DNA from: Bifiguratus adelaidae
Lineage: Eukaryota; Mucoromycota; Endogonomycetes; Endogonales
Length of the DNA stretch: 64,000 nucleotides
Direction of reading: 5' to 3'
Assembly (NCBI GenBank): GCA_002261195.1
Contig: MVBO01000048.1
Location: forward strand, 31,709-95,708
The first letter of the stretch is position 1; the number at the start of each line of letters is the position of its first letter. Positions 1-11,366 of this stretch are shown in pieces. The position numbers and the translations under genes are program-made. A model generated the notes under the pieces. It did no database searches. It worked only from the letters and a program-made list of their open reading frames with translations, and was not told the origin of the DNA.

Positions 1-171
1 TACTCAAAAAAGCTCGTAGAGACGTTCCGTCGTCTTTTGCTGTCCTGGACAAGAAACGACTGCGTTTCCTTTTCCAGCCAGTTGCCTCATGCGTCACCTG
101 ATGCGGGGGAGGGGAGCAGTCTATAACACTATAAAGGCCGAAGCTTGTTTTACTTTTCAACACAATTCATC

Positions 172-485
172 ATGCCTTCTGTACCTTCAACTTCACAACC
201 CAAGAACAGCACCCTGGCTTCTACATCTAATGGTGCGCGCAACACCGCATCCACCAAATCGTCCAATCGACGTCCCAGTACCACCTTGCCTGCCGAACCT
301 AGTTTTGTGTATCGACGAGTAGACGCCCGGGAAGAGGGTATGCATTTCGTTGGCGCTGGCTGTGGTGGTCCACAAATGGGTCGACCTTGAGGTGTTCATC
401 CTTTGTATGTATGGTGTACATAGGCTTGTCTATAAAACTGTCTGCCCAAAAGAAAACGTGTTCTACCTTGTTTAATGCGGGGTAA
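172..485 (+). CDS. Possible small hypothetical protein (two-exon or single-exon)
   Basis: A TATAAAG element lies at 130-136 and the ATG at 172 follows 35 bases later, which is promoter-like spacing. Read without splicing the frame stops at 388 (72 codons, Ser/Thr/Asn-rich). With a GT-AG intron at 338-423 it continues to a stop at 483-485 and encodes 75 residues. I recognise no family, and the Ser/Thr-rich composition alone does not prove coding. It may instead be the 5' part of a longer gene or a non-coding transcript. Confidence 0.25.
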
Positions 486-891
486 TCCCACCCTCTCCCC
501 CTTTTGTGCCCATACATACTGCCAACCCTACTTCTCTAAAAGCCCTCCATTCCCATATGTTTACCCTTGTCCAATGCCAAAGCTTGCTTTCTGCATGTTG
601 ACGCACAAGGGAAAAATGGCACCACATGACACTCTTTTGGAACACTAGCTTCGTAACCTTCTTTCCTGTTCTTCAAGGGTCCGGTTGTCGGGATAGTCTC
701 CTGTCGATTTGTCCTTGAGTGAACGCCTCACCGGTCCACAGTAGCGTTTCACAAGTCCGTGTCCTTGGTCGTTTGGGTGCACCGCAAAAAGAGTCAACGG
801 CAAATAGTCCGAAGGATGCCAGGAGACTGCTGAAAACTTCATACTCTCAACGACCTCTCCACCTCCTTGACCCCTGGGCCCGAGCTATACC
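486..891. other. Intergenic, presumed NEM1 upstream region
   Basis: No supported gene. The last 100 bases before the NEM1 ATG are pyrimidine-rich on the plus strand, as is common upstream of fungal start codons. Nothing else was recognised. Confidence 0.4.
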
Positions 892-2144
892 ATGGAGGGT
901 CTGGACACTTCAGGTGACGAGCCTGTGAGTGTATCAGCCCGATCTCATGAAGGCGAAGCCTTGACAGCAGCCTCGACGACATCGCCTCGTTACTCATCCT
1001 ATGTCATCATTCATTACGTTTTTCTCCTATACGCACTGTTTTGCCGACTGCTCAACTGGACAACAACTAACGTTCACCTTGCTCATGGGTCAACGGAGCT
1101 GGCCGCCAAACAACGTTCGTCGGAAGAGGACTCTGTCCCAGAGTCGCGTCTTCTTCATGAGGCTGCTGCTCAACAAGCCATGATTAAGAGTGATACGTTT
1201 CCTCCTGGCCTCGAATTGGCTCCACCAACACCGTCTTCCTCGTCTCCCCTTTCCGACATCACCAATGCGAACGACACAGACACAAATTCATCTGATGGCA
1301 AAGTGGTCGCACGCCGCAGATCCAATCGCCATATCAAATCACCATCCTTTCCAAATACCCCTTCCCCGTCGCCATCTACCTCGTCCAACTTGATCAAATC
1401 CTCTCCCCGCAAACCACTCAAACCTCCCTCATCGTATTTTGTAACCAAGACATTGGTCCTCGACCTTGACGAAACGCTTATTCATTCAACGTCCCGTGGT
1501 TTCGCGAGCTCTTCAAGGCGGTATGGACGAAACAATCATCAAAGTCACATGATCGAGGTCATGGTGGATAAGCGAAGTTGCCTCTACTATGTGCACAAGA
1601 GGCCGCATGTGGATTACTTTCTCAAAAAGGTGAGCACAGGTGCACGGCAGAAGGATGATGTTAACGCCACATGGAGGTGTGTGAATGGTACAAGGTCATT
1701 ATCTTTACTGCGTCCATGGCCGAATACGCTGATCCAGTAATTGACTGGCTGGAACAGGGGCGTAAGATGTTTGGCGGCCGATTGTTTCGTCAGGTAGGTC
1801 AATCGCAACGCGGCATAGCCCATCTGATGCTCTTGCAGTCTTGCACCACGCACAATGGAACCTATCTCAAAGATTTGACGATTGTCAATCCTGACCTGTC
1901 CAAGGTTGCCTTAATCGACAACTCTCCAGCCTCGTATGCGCTGAACAGAGAGAATGCTATACCCATTGAGGGCTGGATATCCGATCCCAACGACGAGGCC
2001 CTCCTTGATCTACTTCCATTCCTGGATGCACTTCGCTTCTTGGAGGACGTGCGCAGCGTGTTGCGATTACGCGCTGTGGGTGGACCTCGTCATGAAGCTT
2101 GTGTGCCTGCTGATGTGGATTGGGTCAAGGAACAGGCCATTTAG
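892..2144 (+). CDS. NEM1: Nem1/Dullard-type nuclear envelope phosphatase
   Basis: Three exons (892-1629, 1677-1793, 1839-2144) joined by 47- and 45-nt introns give 386 residues. The catalytic DLDET motif of the HAD/FCP1 superfamily sits near residue 190, inside LVLDLDETLIHST. The family stretch VIIFTAS follows in exon 2, and the C-terminal half carries VALIDNSPASYAL. A single hydrophobic segment near residues 35-55 fits a membrane anchor at the ER/nuclear envelope, followed by a Ser/Pro-rich linker. In yeast and animals this phosphatase, with its partner Spo7, dephosphorylates lipin (Pah1) and so switches phosphatidate from membrane phospholipid to triacylglycerol synthesis. The start codon is in a good context (taccATGg). 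Spo7 is not in this window. Confidence 0.93.
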
Positions 2145-2921
2145 ACCAATCAATGCTTGACATGCTAGATATAGATAGGAGGTGTCCATAGATTGTTGTA
2201 TTAGCTTTTGTACATTAGGATCTCTGGATGTGTGAAATAAGAGGGGACATCACGGATACAAATCGTGTTTGATGGCGCAGGTTCCGAGTTTGTCACGACC
2301 GGTCTTGTTATTGCCAGAGGACTGCCTAGTGCTTGCACTTTGACGTTAGGGACCTCGGACCACCTAACAGTGATTGTCTGAAAGTCAGTATATCCGGAAG
2401 CGAGTAACAAGGGTATAATGAAGAAACGGATGACATGCAAACGCTTCAGGTCTTTGATAAGGTCCCCGTCTACCATCAACTACCTGCCTTCATTCCTCTA
2501 TCTCTAAACCAAGTGAAAAGTACTCTGTATCGGGGAACAATGACACTCGTATACCACGCGCGACATACATTTGTTCGAATTTCCTGATCCGTGTCAACCG
2601 ATGACCGCACCAAGGAGCTAAAATATTAAGGTGCCATTGACGTCATGGATTCATTGAGGAAGAACATGCGAGACGAGATATATCCATACTCTCTACTCAA
2701 TTCTGGAGCATTGAGGCTATACAACTTTTGCCCCGGTCAATAGCACCCTCCCGTGCCTTTTGCATTCAACTGTAACCTGTTGCTTTGCCGTTTGCGCTAG
2801 CAAAGGGTGGATAAATATCGTTACGCTGATTTTCTGTATACCGAAGATTCCAACCTACTCTTCCGCGGCTTGCGTCTCACTTTAATCGCGATTCCTCAGT
2901 GCGGCACATTCGCTGCATAGA
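2145..2921. other. Intergenic region with an unsupported minus-strand ORF
   Basis: No gene is supported. A 92-codon open frame on the minus strand (2201-2479) has no recognisable domain and no convincing upstream exon. The region probably holds the NEM1 terminator and the promoter of the phosphatase gene starting at 2922. Confidence 0.4.
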
Positions 2922-4165
2922 ATGTCTTCACAACAGGCCAATTGCCAGCCTAGACATTCTACCTCTACCAATTCCTCGCACCCACACATCCCGTCATCAA
3001 AATCCATGCCGGGGAAGGCCAAGCTGGACCCAATAAACACGGCGCTAGATCTTGCGTACAACACACGGCCGGTAACCGAAGCGTTGGAGAGCATCGTTAA
3101 CTTTCGTGATGTCGGACAAAGTCTGAAAGACAGTTCGCCAGACAATAAGAGGCAAGTGGCTGGTCTAGGTATCCAGGGTCATCTCATCGATCGCTTCCGA
3201 GTAGTTACATCAAGATCGGTCGATTCTTTCGCTCGGGTCGGCTTGGTAAGGCTTTGAGCCTGGATGTAGAATACCTAGCCTGACGACCTTCAGATGATGC
3301 AACAACCGGTGATTTGGAAATCCTCACCAAAAAATATAGCATTGAAACCATCATTGATTTGCGATCAGAGTGAGTTGGAACGGTATAGCTCTGGAAACCA
3401 TGACTGAATAGCACGTGCAGAATCGAAGGCGAAAAGAGCGAGGGTGTTCAACGAGCCTTTCCATCCTCTTCCGTGAGCGCCTTGACAGCATCAGATTTTG
3501 CTGCTCCAAACCGCAACAACCTAGAATCCAGCTTTAAGGGCTCCAGAAAGGACCTCATATGGACCAAGGAAGAAGGCAATCGAAACACCTTTTACATCAA
3601 TTTCGCGGGGACCTCCTTTCGTTTCAATTCGATATGGCGAAGAGCCCCATTTGCGCTAAAGACAAAAATTGCTGGCTGGATCACGGTGGGGCAAAAGGTC
3701 AGGGCCGTCAGAGCGGTCGGTGAGACGGTTCTTGCATCTCGTGGGCTAATTGGACTCAATCAAGACTTTTTGGATTTTTGTGGAAAAGCCATTGTTCAAG
3801 CGATTCGATTGATTGCAGAACCAGATTATAAGCCGGTGTTGCTGCATTGCTCGCCGGGCAAAGATCGAACCGGGCTTGTCGTTGCTTTGACGTTGGCATT
3901 GTGCTCGATACCGGAAGACTTGATCGTCGCCGATTATGTTAAATCTCAGGAAGGACTCGAGCCCCAGCGTGATGTCATGGTCAAAGAGATGGCCAGGCAA
4001 GGGCTCGATAGTTCCTTCTGTGATGCTCCTGCTGAAGTGATTCGAGGGGTTCTCGAGTATGTGCGCGAAAAGTACAATGGTGTTGATGCATACATGGAAC
4101 GACTTGGTTTTACCCAAGCTGACAAGGATAAACTTAGAAAATCACTCTTGGCCGAGGGCTTATAG
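2922..4165 (+). CDS. Tyrosine-phosphatase-like protein (Tyr_phosphatase3/IphP type)
   Basis: Exons 2922-3245, 3294-3369 and 3421-4165 encode about 381 residues. The family opening NFRDVG lies near residue 66, a TIIDLRSE strand follows in exon 2, and the catalytic loop HCSPGKDRTG (C-x5-R) is in exon 3. Members of this family are dual-specificity or phosphoinositide-type phosphatases of the cytosol; the substrate cannot be told from sequence. One oddity matters: intron 1 (GTAAG at 3246, CAG ending at 3293) leaves the reading frame one base short. The conserved frame after it (DDATTGDLE) needs an extra G, so the join behaves as TTG-G-ATGATG. Intron 2 (3370-3420) is canonical. Either the intron is non-canonical or one base is wrong in this assembly. 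Confidence 0.82.
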
Positions 4166-4322
4166 ATCGAGTATGTAAGCTTAGTATTTATATCGTAATT
4201 GAACAGTAACGCTTCCCCGGTAGTGCCAAGCTCACACATTGTCCGAAATAACATTGCCAATTTAGGACCTGACGAAATCAGTCGGGTGACCTTCCTTTTT
4301 TGACGGTGGCTCAGGCAATATA

Positions 4323-7300
4323 ATGGTGAGATGTCATAAGGCAATTGCGGTCTACTTCCTCTCCTCTGCTGCTCTCGTGACAGGTTCACCAGTGGCGTAC
4401 GTCTCGCAACGAAAAAGGTTATTTTCACCCAGTGCATGGAGGTATAACGTCATACAGCAACCACCACCCCCACCACCTATGCGAACAACGCCGTACTCTG
4501 TTCGTTCCAATAGTTCAGATGATTGGCGGTACCCGCCAAGCAATCCAAATGGGTCCAACGGTTCTCAACCTACCAGTTACTCCAACGATAGCTCACCATA
4601 TCTTCTCAGAGGCTCTAGGAGCGCACCCAGGATGGGTTCAGGGACCGGAAGACAAGGAAGCGTTGAGATCCCTATGGCGTCGTATCCGCCAAACATGATG
4701 CCTCAAATGACTCAATACAATCGTACCAATGTGACGCAGACTCAGATGCCGGTACCAGAGCTTCCTCGGACTGTTGTACAAAGGCAGGAACCCTTCAATA
4801 GCTCCGATGATGCCTCTCGATCGGATCGTCCACTATTCCAGGACAGGATGATTGGGCAACCGTCCCAGCCGATGCTCGAAATGCAATCCAATATTCCCTA
4901 TGATGCCACGGCGGTTCATTTTGCAGAGACTGGCGGACCGCATTATGGAGAAGCCCCCCGAAGACAACCCCGACGGTACAACACAAAGAAACGGGTCAAG
5001 CTTTTCGGTGGTAATTTGGTGCTGGACTGTCCTGTTCCATCAAAGTACCTTGCCATGGTACCAAGAAGGCAAGAGAAGGAGTTTACGCACATGAGATACA
5101 CGGCCGCAACCTGCGATCCCTCAGAATTTGTGCAGCAAGGATTTACATTGCGCCAAGCCCTCATGTCCCGACGAACTGAGCTGTTCATCGTCGTAACCAT
5201 GTACAATGTGAGTCTTGGATAAGCAAACGGTAGCAGCTGATCGTGTTTCCAGGAAGACGAAATCTTGTTTACTCGGACCATGCACGGTATCATGAAAAAT
5301 ATTGCTGGGCTATGTACCCACCATCGGTCCCGAACATGGGGCGAAAACGCTTGGCAAAAGGTAGTGGTCTGCATAGTCTCCGATGGTCGAAGCAAGATAC
5401 ATCCCAGAACACTGAACGTGTTGGCGGCCATGGGTGTGTATCAGGAAGGCATTGCGAAGAATGTGTTTGATGGGAAGCCGGTGACAGCTCACATCTACGA
5501 GGTATTTGGCGAGGCTTGGTCGGCCGCGCGCATGTTAACCTGGCATTGTGTAGTACACCACTCAGGTATCTGTGGGATCCGACATGAAATTCAGGGGAGC
5601 GAACGAGGATATCGTGCCGGTTCAAATATTGTTTTGTCTCAAGGAGAAGAATGCCAAAAAAATCAATTCTCATCGCTGGTTCTTTCAAGCCTTTGGTCCC
5701 ATCATCGATCCCAATATCTGCGTCCTTCTTGACGTCGGTACTCGGCCAGGCAACACGGCTATTTACAACCTATGGAAAGTCTTTGATCTCAATTCCAATG
5801 TCGCCGGCGCTTGTGGTGAGATACGAGCGATGCTTGGCACGGGCGGTGTCAATCTGCTCAATCCGCTTGTGGGAGCGCAACATTTTGAATACAAAATGTC
5901 CAACATTCTAGACAAGCCTCTTGAGTCGGTCTTTGGCTACATCTCGGTTTTGCCTGGAGCATTTTCGGCGTATCGATACATTTCGCTTCAGAACGACGTG
6001 AACGGCAATGGACCCTTACAAAAATACTATTTGGGTGAGACACAACACGGAGCTGGAGCCGGCATCTTCACGGCAAACATGTACCTGGCGGAAGACCGAA
6101 TCTTGTGTTTTGAGCTTGTGGCAAAGAAGGATGCTGCATGGATCTTACGTTATGTCTCCTCGGCGTTTGGAGAAACCGACGTTCCCGACCAAGTACCCGA
6201 ATTCATCTCGCAACGTCGTCGCTGGTTAAATGGCTCATTTTTCGCCGGTGTCTATGCCCTGGTGCATTGTGCGAATATCTTTCACTCGGATCATGGGGCG
6301 ACCCGCAAGATGCTCTTGATGATTGAAAATCTGTACATGTCCATCTCTCTCCTGTTCTCCTGGTTCGCCATTGGAAACTTTTACCTGACCTTCTTTATCC
6401 TTACCCAATCACTAAGCGAGATGCAACAGCCTCCATTCGATCCATCGGTCGCAAACATCCTGCATACAGTATTGCAGTATGTGTACATCGTCTTGTTGAT
6501 TCTTCAATTAGTCATGGCTATGGGCAATCGGCCGCAAGGGTGAGTTTCGGAATGGTCGCCAATGACAATGCTGACCGTCTTTCTATTAACTTACAGATCC
6601 AAGTGGGCCTACACGTAAGTCTTTGACGTTTTAGTGTTTGCTATTCTGACCCATGTTCAGTGGCTCAATGATCTTCTTTGCTCTCTTGATGGGATACATG
6701 TTATTTGCGGCGGCATGGCTAGCGTACGTTGGTATTAGCGATGCTATTCAGCAATCCAACGGCCAAGGTGTCTCCCATGCCTGGAGTCTCTTCACGACCA
6801 GCTCATTCCGCGATATCCTCATCTCGGTCGCTTCGACCTACATCATGTATTTTGTGGCCAGTGTGCTCTTCTTGGATCCTTGGCATATGTTTACGAGCTT
6901 TGTGCCATACTTGTTCATGATGCCGAGCTATACCAACGTTTTGAACATTTACGCGTTCTGCAATACCCACGATGTGAGGTAAGACGCGATGCTATGGACA
7001 TGCGGGACATGCACACTGATACGATTGAACCTGGTTTTACAGTTGGGGCACCAAAGGCGATACCAGTGTTGCGCTCGACCTGGGCGTTGTAGCTTCTCAA
7101 AAGGATGCATCCGGCAATCACACGGCCGAAGTCAATTTGCCATCGGATGAGCGCGATCTCAATGCAGCCTACGAGGATGCCTTACACGAACTCTCCAAAA
7201 AGAACGTTGTGAAAATCAAGCAGCAAGTCGACGCCAAAACCAAACAAGACGACTATTACAAGGCCTTCCGAACTCGACTTGTCATCTTTTGGATCTTGTC

Positions 7301-7475
7301 CAACATTATTCTCGTTGCCGTCATTACCAATCGTGATTTGGCGGGTAGTTTGGGTAGCGTGAGTCAGCGAGGGAATGGTTATTTGACATTTATTCTTTGG
7401 AGTGTAGCCGGATTATCGGCCTTTCGCTTTCTCGGTGCTGTGACATACTTGATGTTGCGCATGTTTACCGGATGA
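4323..7475 (+). CDS. Chitin synthase, division I (class I-III type)
   Basis: Six exons: 4323-5207, 5253-5501, 5554-6539, an 18-nt exon 6597-6614, 6661-6978 and 7043-7475. The protein is a membrane glycosyltransferase (GT2) that polymerises UDP-GlcNAc into chitin at the plasma membrane. Diagnostic motifs are LLDVGTRPG, the acceptor-side EDRIL, the product-site QRRRW near the end of exon 3, and [11 protein letters not shown] across the last intron. Several hydrophobic spans follow QRRRW, and two more lie before the stop. The N-terminus is Ser/Pro/Asn-rich and disordered. The start is uncertain: ATG 4323 gives 962 residues, and ATG 4479, just after a proline run, gives 910. The first 50 residues of the longer form are doubtful and may be leader or intron. 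Confidence 0.94.
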
Positions 7476-7557
7476 AACTGTCTATATGTTATATTGTATC
7501 GTGTTTATATTAGACTTATATGTACATTGATATCATTTTGTCGAGAAGCAAGAAGAC

Positions 7558-8662
7558 TTATTCTCTCGGTCTATGATCATTTCCCATCGCTTCCCGGCGT
7601 TTCTTTCGCATTTGCTCCTGATGCATAATCTCTTCCATCGCGGTCATTTTCCGTTTTTCTGGTGGTCGTGTAGGTGTAGATGATGAGAGCGGGTTACCGG
7701 GATTGGCAGCGGGTGCAGACTTTTTGGCGAGGGCAGCCAGACCTCCTGGTTTCTTCATCCCACTTATAGACATGGCAAAGGCTGTCTTTGGCTTTTCAAT
7801 GCCATTGGTAGTCGCGCCGTTGCCATTCTCCTTTGGACCGAAAAGATTCAATTTGATCTTTTCCTCCTCATTCTCACGCTTCAGCTCTTTGGGACCCGTG
7901 TCCGCTTTCTCTTCCGCTTCAGCATCCCGTTTCGCCTTTTCGATCTGCTCTTGTATCTGCCTTTGTTCTCTTTGTTCATCATCCATGTCTTGTCGTGCCC
8001 TCTTTTGCTGGGCGGCCTGTACGTTGATTGTCAACATACCTGAACATGATTGCCCTCACGCGGACTTACCTGGCGTTCGAGGGCCTTGGGACTATTGTCA
8101 ATCCATGCGATAAACCAGCCTTTTTCCGACTCATCGACATGCGCAATCCCAGAACGTCCGAGATATTTGACAAATTCTGAGAGTGAGTGCCACCGGGTAG
8201 CGTTCATGTGAATGTGGTGTCGGTCGGAGATGTATTCTTGGTATACTTGGTTTGCAAAGACACGCTGCGTATTATACCTGCACAAGAGGCTTAGTCTCGC
8301 GTCGATTCGTCACTTGCCACCACGCATTTTGCAAGCGATCGTCTACTCACCTACTAGACAGTAGCTTGATGAATTCAGTCTCGAATTCTTTAGAGTAGCT
8401 GTAAATGTAGCTCCCCGCGTGTTCTCCGACAACGTGCATTTGCCGCTGATGCGACTCGGAGTTGCAATGATTCTAGTGTAGACATCATCACTGTGAGCAT
8501 CTTGAGCGCACTCGACATGGGTCATTGGCTGCCTACCTTGAAGCCATTCTCGTCCCGACATTGCTTCTGACAGACTTGGCAATACCATCTCAGTCGTTGA
8601 AGTCCTTTAGCCTTTATCCGATTGGCAATAGCCTTGGGTGTCAGGAATCCGTCCTTGGGCAT
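7558..8662 (-). CDS. KIN17: KIN17-family DNA/RNA-binding zinc-finger protein
   Basis: Four exons on the minus strand (8662-8537, 8472-8351, 8277-8070, 8016-7558) encode 304 residues. The N-terminus carries IANRIKAKGLQ and a C2H2 zinc finger opening with WYCQVCQKQCRDENGFK. The winged-helix-like central block has the family signatures VYQEYISDRHHIHMNAT and FVKYLGR, then EKGWFIAWID. The C-terminal third is charged coiled coil and low complexity; the KOW tail of the 393-residue human protein is absent, as in many fungal forms. KIN17 proteins are nuclear, bind curved DNA and RNA, and associate with replication, repair and spliceosomal complexes. Its stop lies 82 bp from the chitin synthase stop (convergent). 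Confidence 0.93.
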
Positions 8663-8918
8663 AATAGAAGTGAAAGAGTCAGATCACAACGTGTGAAATT
8701 GATGCTCTTTGGCTTAAGGGTCCTTTGACCACTCTACAACATGAGCATGCCATGATGGATATAGATACGACACATGCTTCCCATGGCGGTGTGACTCGCA
8801 GTGCTTGTCCCTCGACCTCGGAGCGCTCGGCGCACGCGGAAACAGGCGATTTGTGCCAGAAAAGGCAACGCCATTTAAGGTCGCGCGACGTTGTCTCACT
8901 TCTTTGCTCTTCTTTCTC
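8663..8918. promoter_or_regulatory. Divergent intergenic promoter, KIN17 / DUF885 gene
   Basis: These 256 bp separate two head-to-head start codons and must hold both promoters. No clear TATA box was seen. Confidence 0.5.
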
Positions 8919-10969
8919 ATGGCTATCGACGACACTATGGACTTTGCGACAACCCTCAATGGACTGAAGGACGAGTATGTGGATACTGTCTTTTACAAGT
9001 CCCCGGAAGCCGGGCTAATGTATGGCTTTCAAACGTATCAGGGTAGGTGTGAAGAAACAGCTTGGCGTTGACTTGGCACTGACACTGTTAATCAGACCTC
9101 ATATCGCACTGCTCCCGAGAGTCCTTTGAAAGCTACTGGAAAAAGCTAGAAGGGCTTCTACAGAGAGCCAAGGAGATCGATGATACCCATCTCTCGGCTC
9201 TCCAAAAGGGAGAATTGACTCACTTCATCGGAACGGTGACCAAGGATTTGACCGGCCGGGAATGCTGGGAGTATGAGATGCCTTCGAATCACATGACCGG
9301 ATTGTTGGCCGAGTACGCTTTCCTTCCATCCATCCAACCGCTCAACAATGAGAAGGATTTGGAAAACTACAAGAAACGCTTGTCGCAGATGCCCGACGTC
9401 CTCAAGACCGAGTTGATTGAGGCTATGCGATACGGAAAGTCAAAGGGTATCATGCCTAACAAGCAAACCATTGAGATCATGATCAAGATGTGCAAGCAGC
9501 AAGAGGTGGAAGACTTGTCCAAGTCTCCATTCAATCTGACGGAGAAACTTGAGGAGGCCAAACTACCCAAAGACGCTCTCTTTGAGTCCTTGAGCGCTCT
9601 GCCTCCGGCGTACAAAGCTGTGCGGGAGTTTTTGGAGGAGGAATACCTCCCTGCAGCGCGAACCCATGCCGGTATCTATGGGCTCCCTAATCATGACAAG
9701 GTTTATGAGACCATGATATTCGCCAGTACCACCGTCAAGATGTCGCCGACTGAACTACACGAACTGGGCAAGAAAGAGGTTCAGCGTATCACAGAACTCA
9801 TGGAAGAAACCAAGAAGAAGGTTGGATTCGCAGGCACCCTTCAAAAGTTCTTTGTTGCCATTCAAGATAGCAAAAAATACCCTCAACTGCACCTTGGCTC
9901 TCGAGAGGAGGTGTTGAAGAACTATGATGCCATTTTCGCAAGCATCAACAAGAAGCTTCCCGATTACTTTTCGCATTTTCCAAAGAGACAATGTGTCATC
10001 AAGGCCAGTCCTGCCTTCAGGTAAACTTTCATCCTAAAAGTGGTTTTGATGTGATGACGCATGCGTCTTTTCCAGAGAGGCGAATGATCCAATGGCTTAT
10101 TATATGCCAGCTGGAACGTAAGTGACCTATGAACTTAACTTTAGAAGCTGTGCTGATCAATTGCGTGTAGTGATGGCGAGCCGGGACAGTTCTTCATCAA
10201 CATGGCGCTGCATGCGAAGAGAGCCGTTCACATGGCCAGGTAAGTAAATGTCTATCATTTTCGCACGTCCTCAATTTGACTTGTAGCGCTCTTGCGTTGC
10301 ACGAAGCGAACCCCGGACACCATCATCAGGTCTCATTGTATAATGATGCCGGTATGTTTGTGTATTAAACATCGATGTTGGGCAGAAGCTAATTGTGCTA
10401 TAGAGAATCGTCACATTTTCGACAAGATTGCTCAGACGACGGCTTACTTGGAAGGCTGGGGTCTATATTCAGAATACCTTGGTGAAGAAATGGGCATGTA
10501 TGAGGACCCTTTCCAATACTTTGGTCGATTGGAGCTGGAGATGCACCGTGCCTTGCGCTTGGTAAGTGAAATAGTCACTCTTCATCGTCACTAACGGCGT
10601 CGCGAAAGGTGGTCGATAGCGGATTGCATGCCTTTGACTGGACAGTTGAGCAAGCTTTGGAGTACATGAAAATACATGAATCCCTGTCGGAGGATGAGCT
10701 TCGGGCGGAAATTTTCCGTTATACGGTCATGCCTGGACAGGCTTTAGGTATGTGATGGCATGCGCGAGACAGATCCCATCTAATTCGAGGTACCTTTAGC
10801 GTACAAGGTCGGTGAACTCAAGATCAAGGAACTTCGTAAGCTTGCGGAAGAGCAACTTGGTTCCCGGTTTGATGTCAAGGATTTCCATGATGCTGTCCTT
10901 AGCAACTCGACCACTTTGGGGGCATTAGAGTCGACGGTTAGGGAATGGATCCGCAGTGTATCTCAGTGA
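8919..10969 (+). CDS. DUF885-family metallopeptidase-like protein
   Basis: Eight exons (8919-9042, 9096-10020, 10076-10117, 10171-10239, 10287-10351, 10404-10561, 10609-10747, 10800-10969) encode 563 residues, a normal length for the family. A zinc-peptidase-type motif HEANPGHHHQ is encoded by exon 5. It is followed by TAYLEGWGLYSEYLG, and near the end comes MPGQALAYKVGEL, typical of DUF885 (PF05960). The N-terminal block with HFIGTV and YEMPSNHM also fits. There is no signal peptide, so it is probably cytosolic; the physiological substrate of this family is not established. Seven introns show it is an old resident gene, although DUF885 is best known from bacteria. The ATG at 8919 is the first in frame. 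Confidence 0.88.
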
Positions 10970-11366
10970 ATCGTAGATTGGTAGAATTTCAGCGCAGTTG
11001 TACAGATTGTTTGTCATTATCGTGCTTCGATCATATAATGCAATAATTCGGCGTGATTGTGTAGTCAGTGCAATGAACGCCGGACATGGTAACACACCGA
11101 TCATTGAATGTACAGATTTGTAAAGCGAATCCATGTCCGCAAAAAGGGAATGTAGAGATACGATTAGGCCATGTCGAGATGACCAAGGCAATAACATCGC
11201 TTCTGAAGTCATACATGATCCCTGAAAGAGTGGGACAGTAACAATAATGTGCATAGAAATCTCGGCCGGAACCAGCTAAAAGGTTAGGGTCGCGTCAGAG
11301 TACAGAAGTGGAAGGCGGCTCTCAAAAGGCTCCTTAAATATCTTGTTTGCTTTGCTCAGGTTGTTC
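10970..11366. other. Intergenic; nothing recognised
   Basis: This 397-bp stretch holds no supported gene. Minus-strand open frames here have no family resemblance. Confidence 0.4.

Noticed and set aside
2201-2479. 92-codon minus-strand open frame with hydrophobic segment
   Set aside because: No recognisable domain, no credible upstream exon or promoter, and a length expected by chance.
8351-8662. Asn in place of Cys at the start of KIN17 exon 2 suspected as a broken zinc finger
   Set aside because: That residue is not one of the four C2H2 ligands; both Cys in CQVC and both His are present.
10925-11254. 109-codon minus-strand open frame after the DUF885 gene
   Set aside because: Overlaps the DUF885 3' exon antisense, lacks motifs and has chance-like composition.
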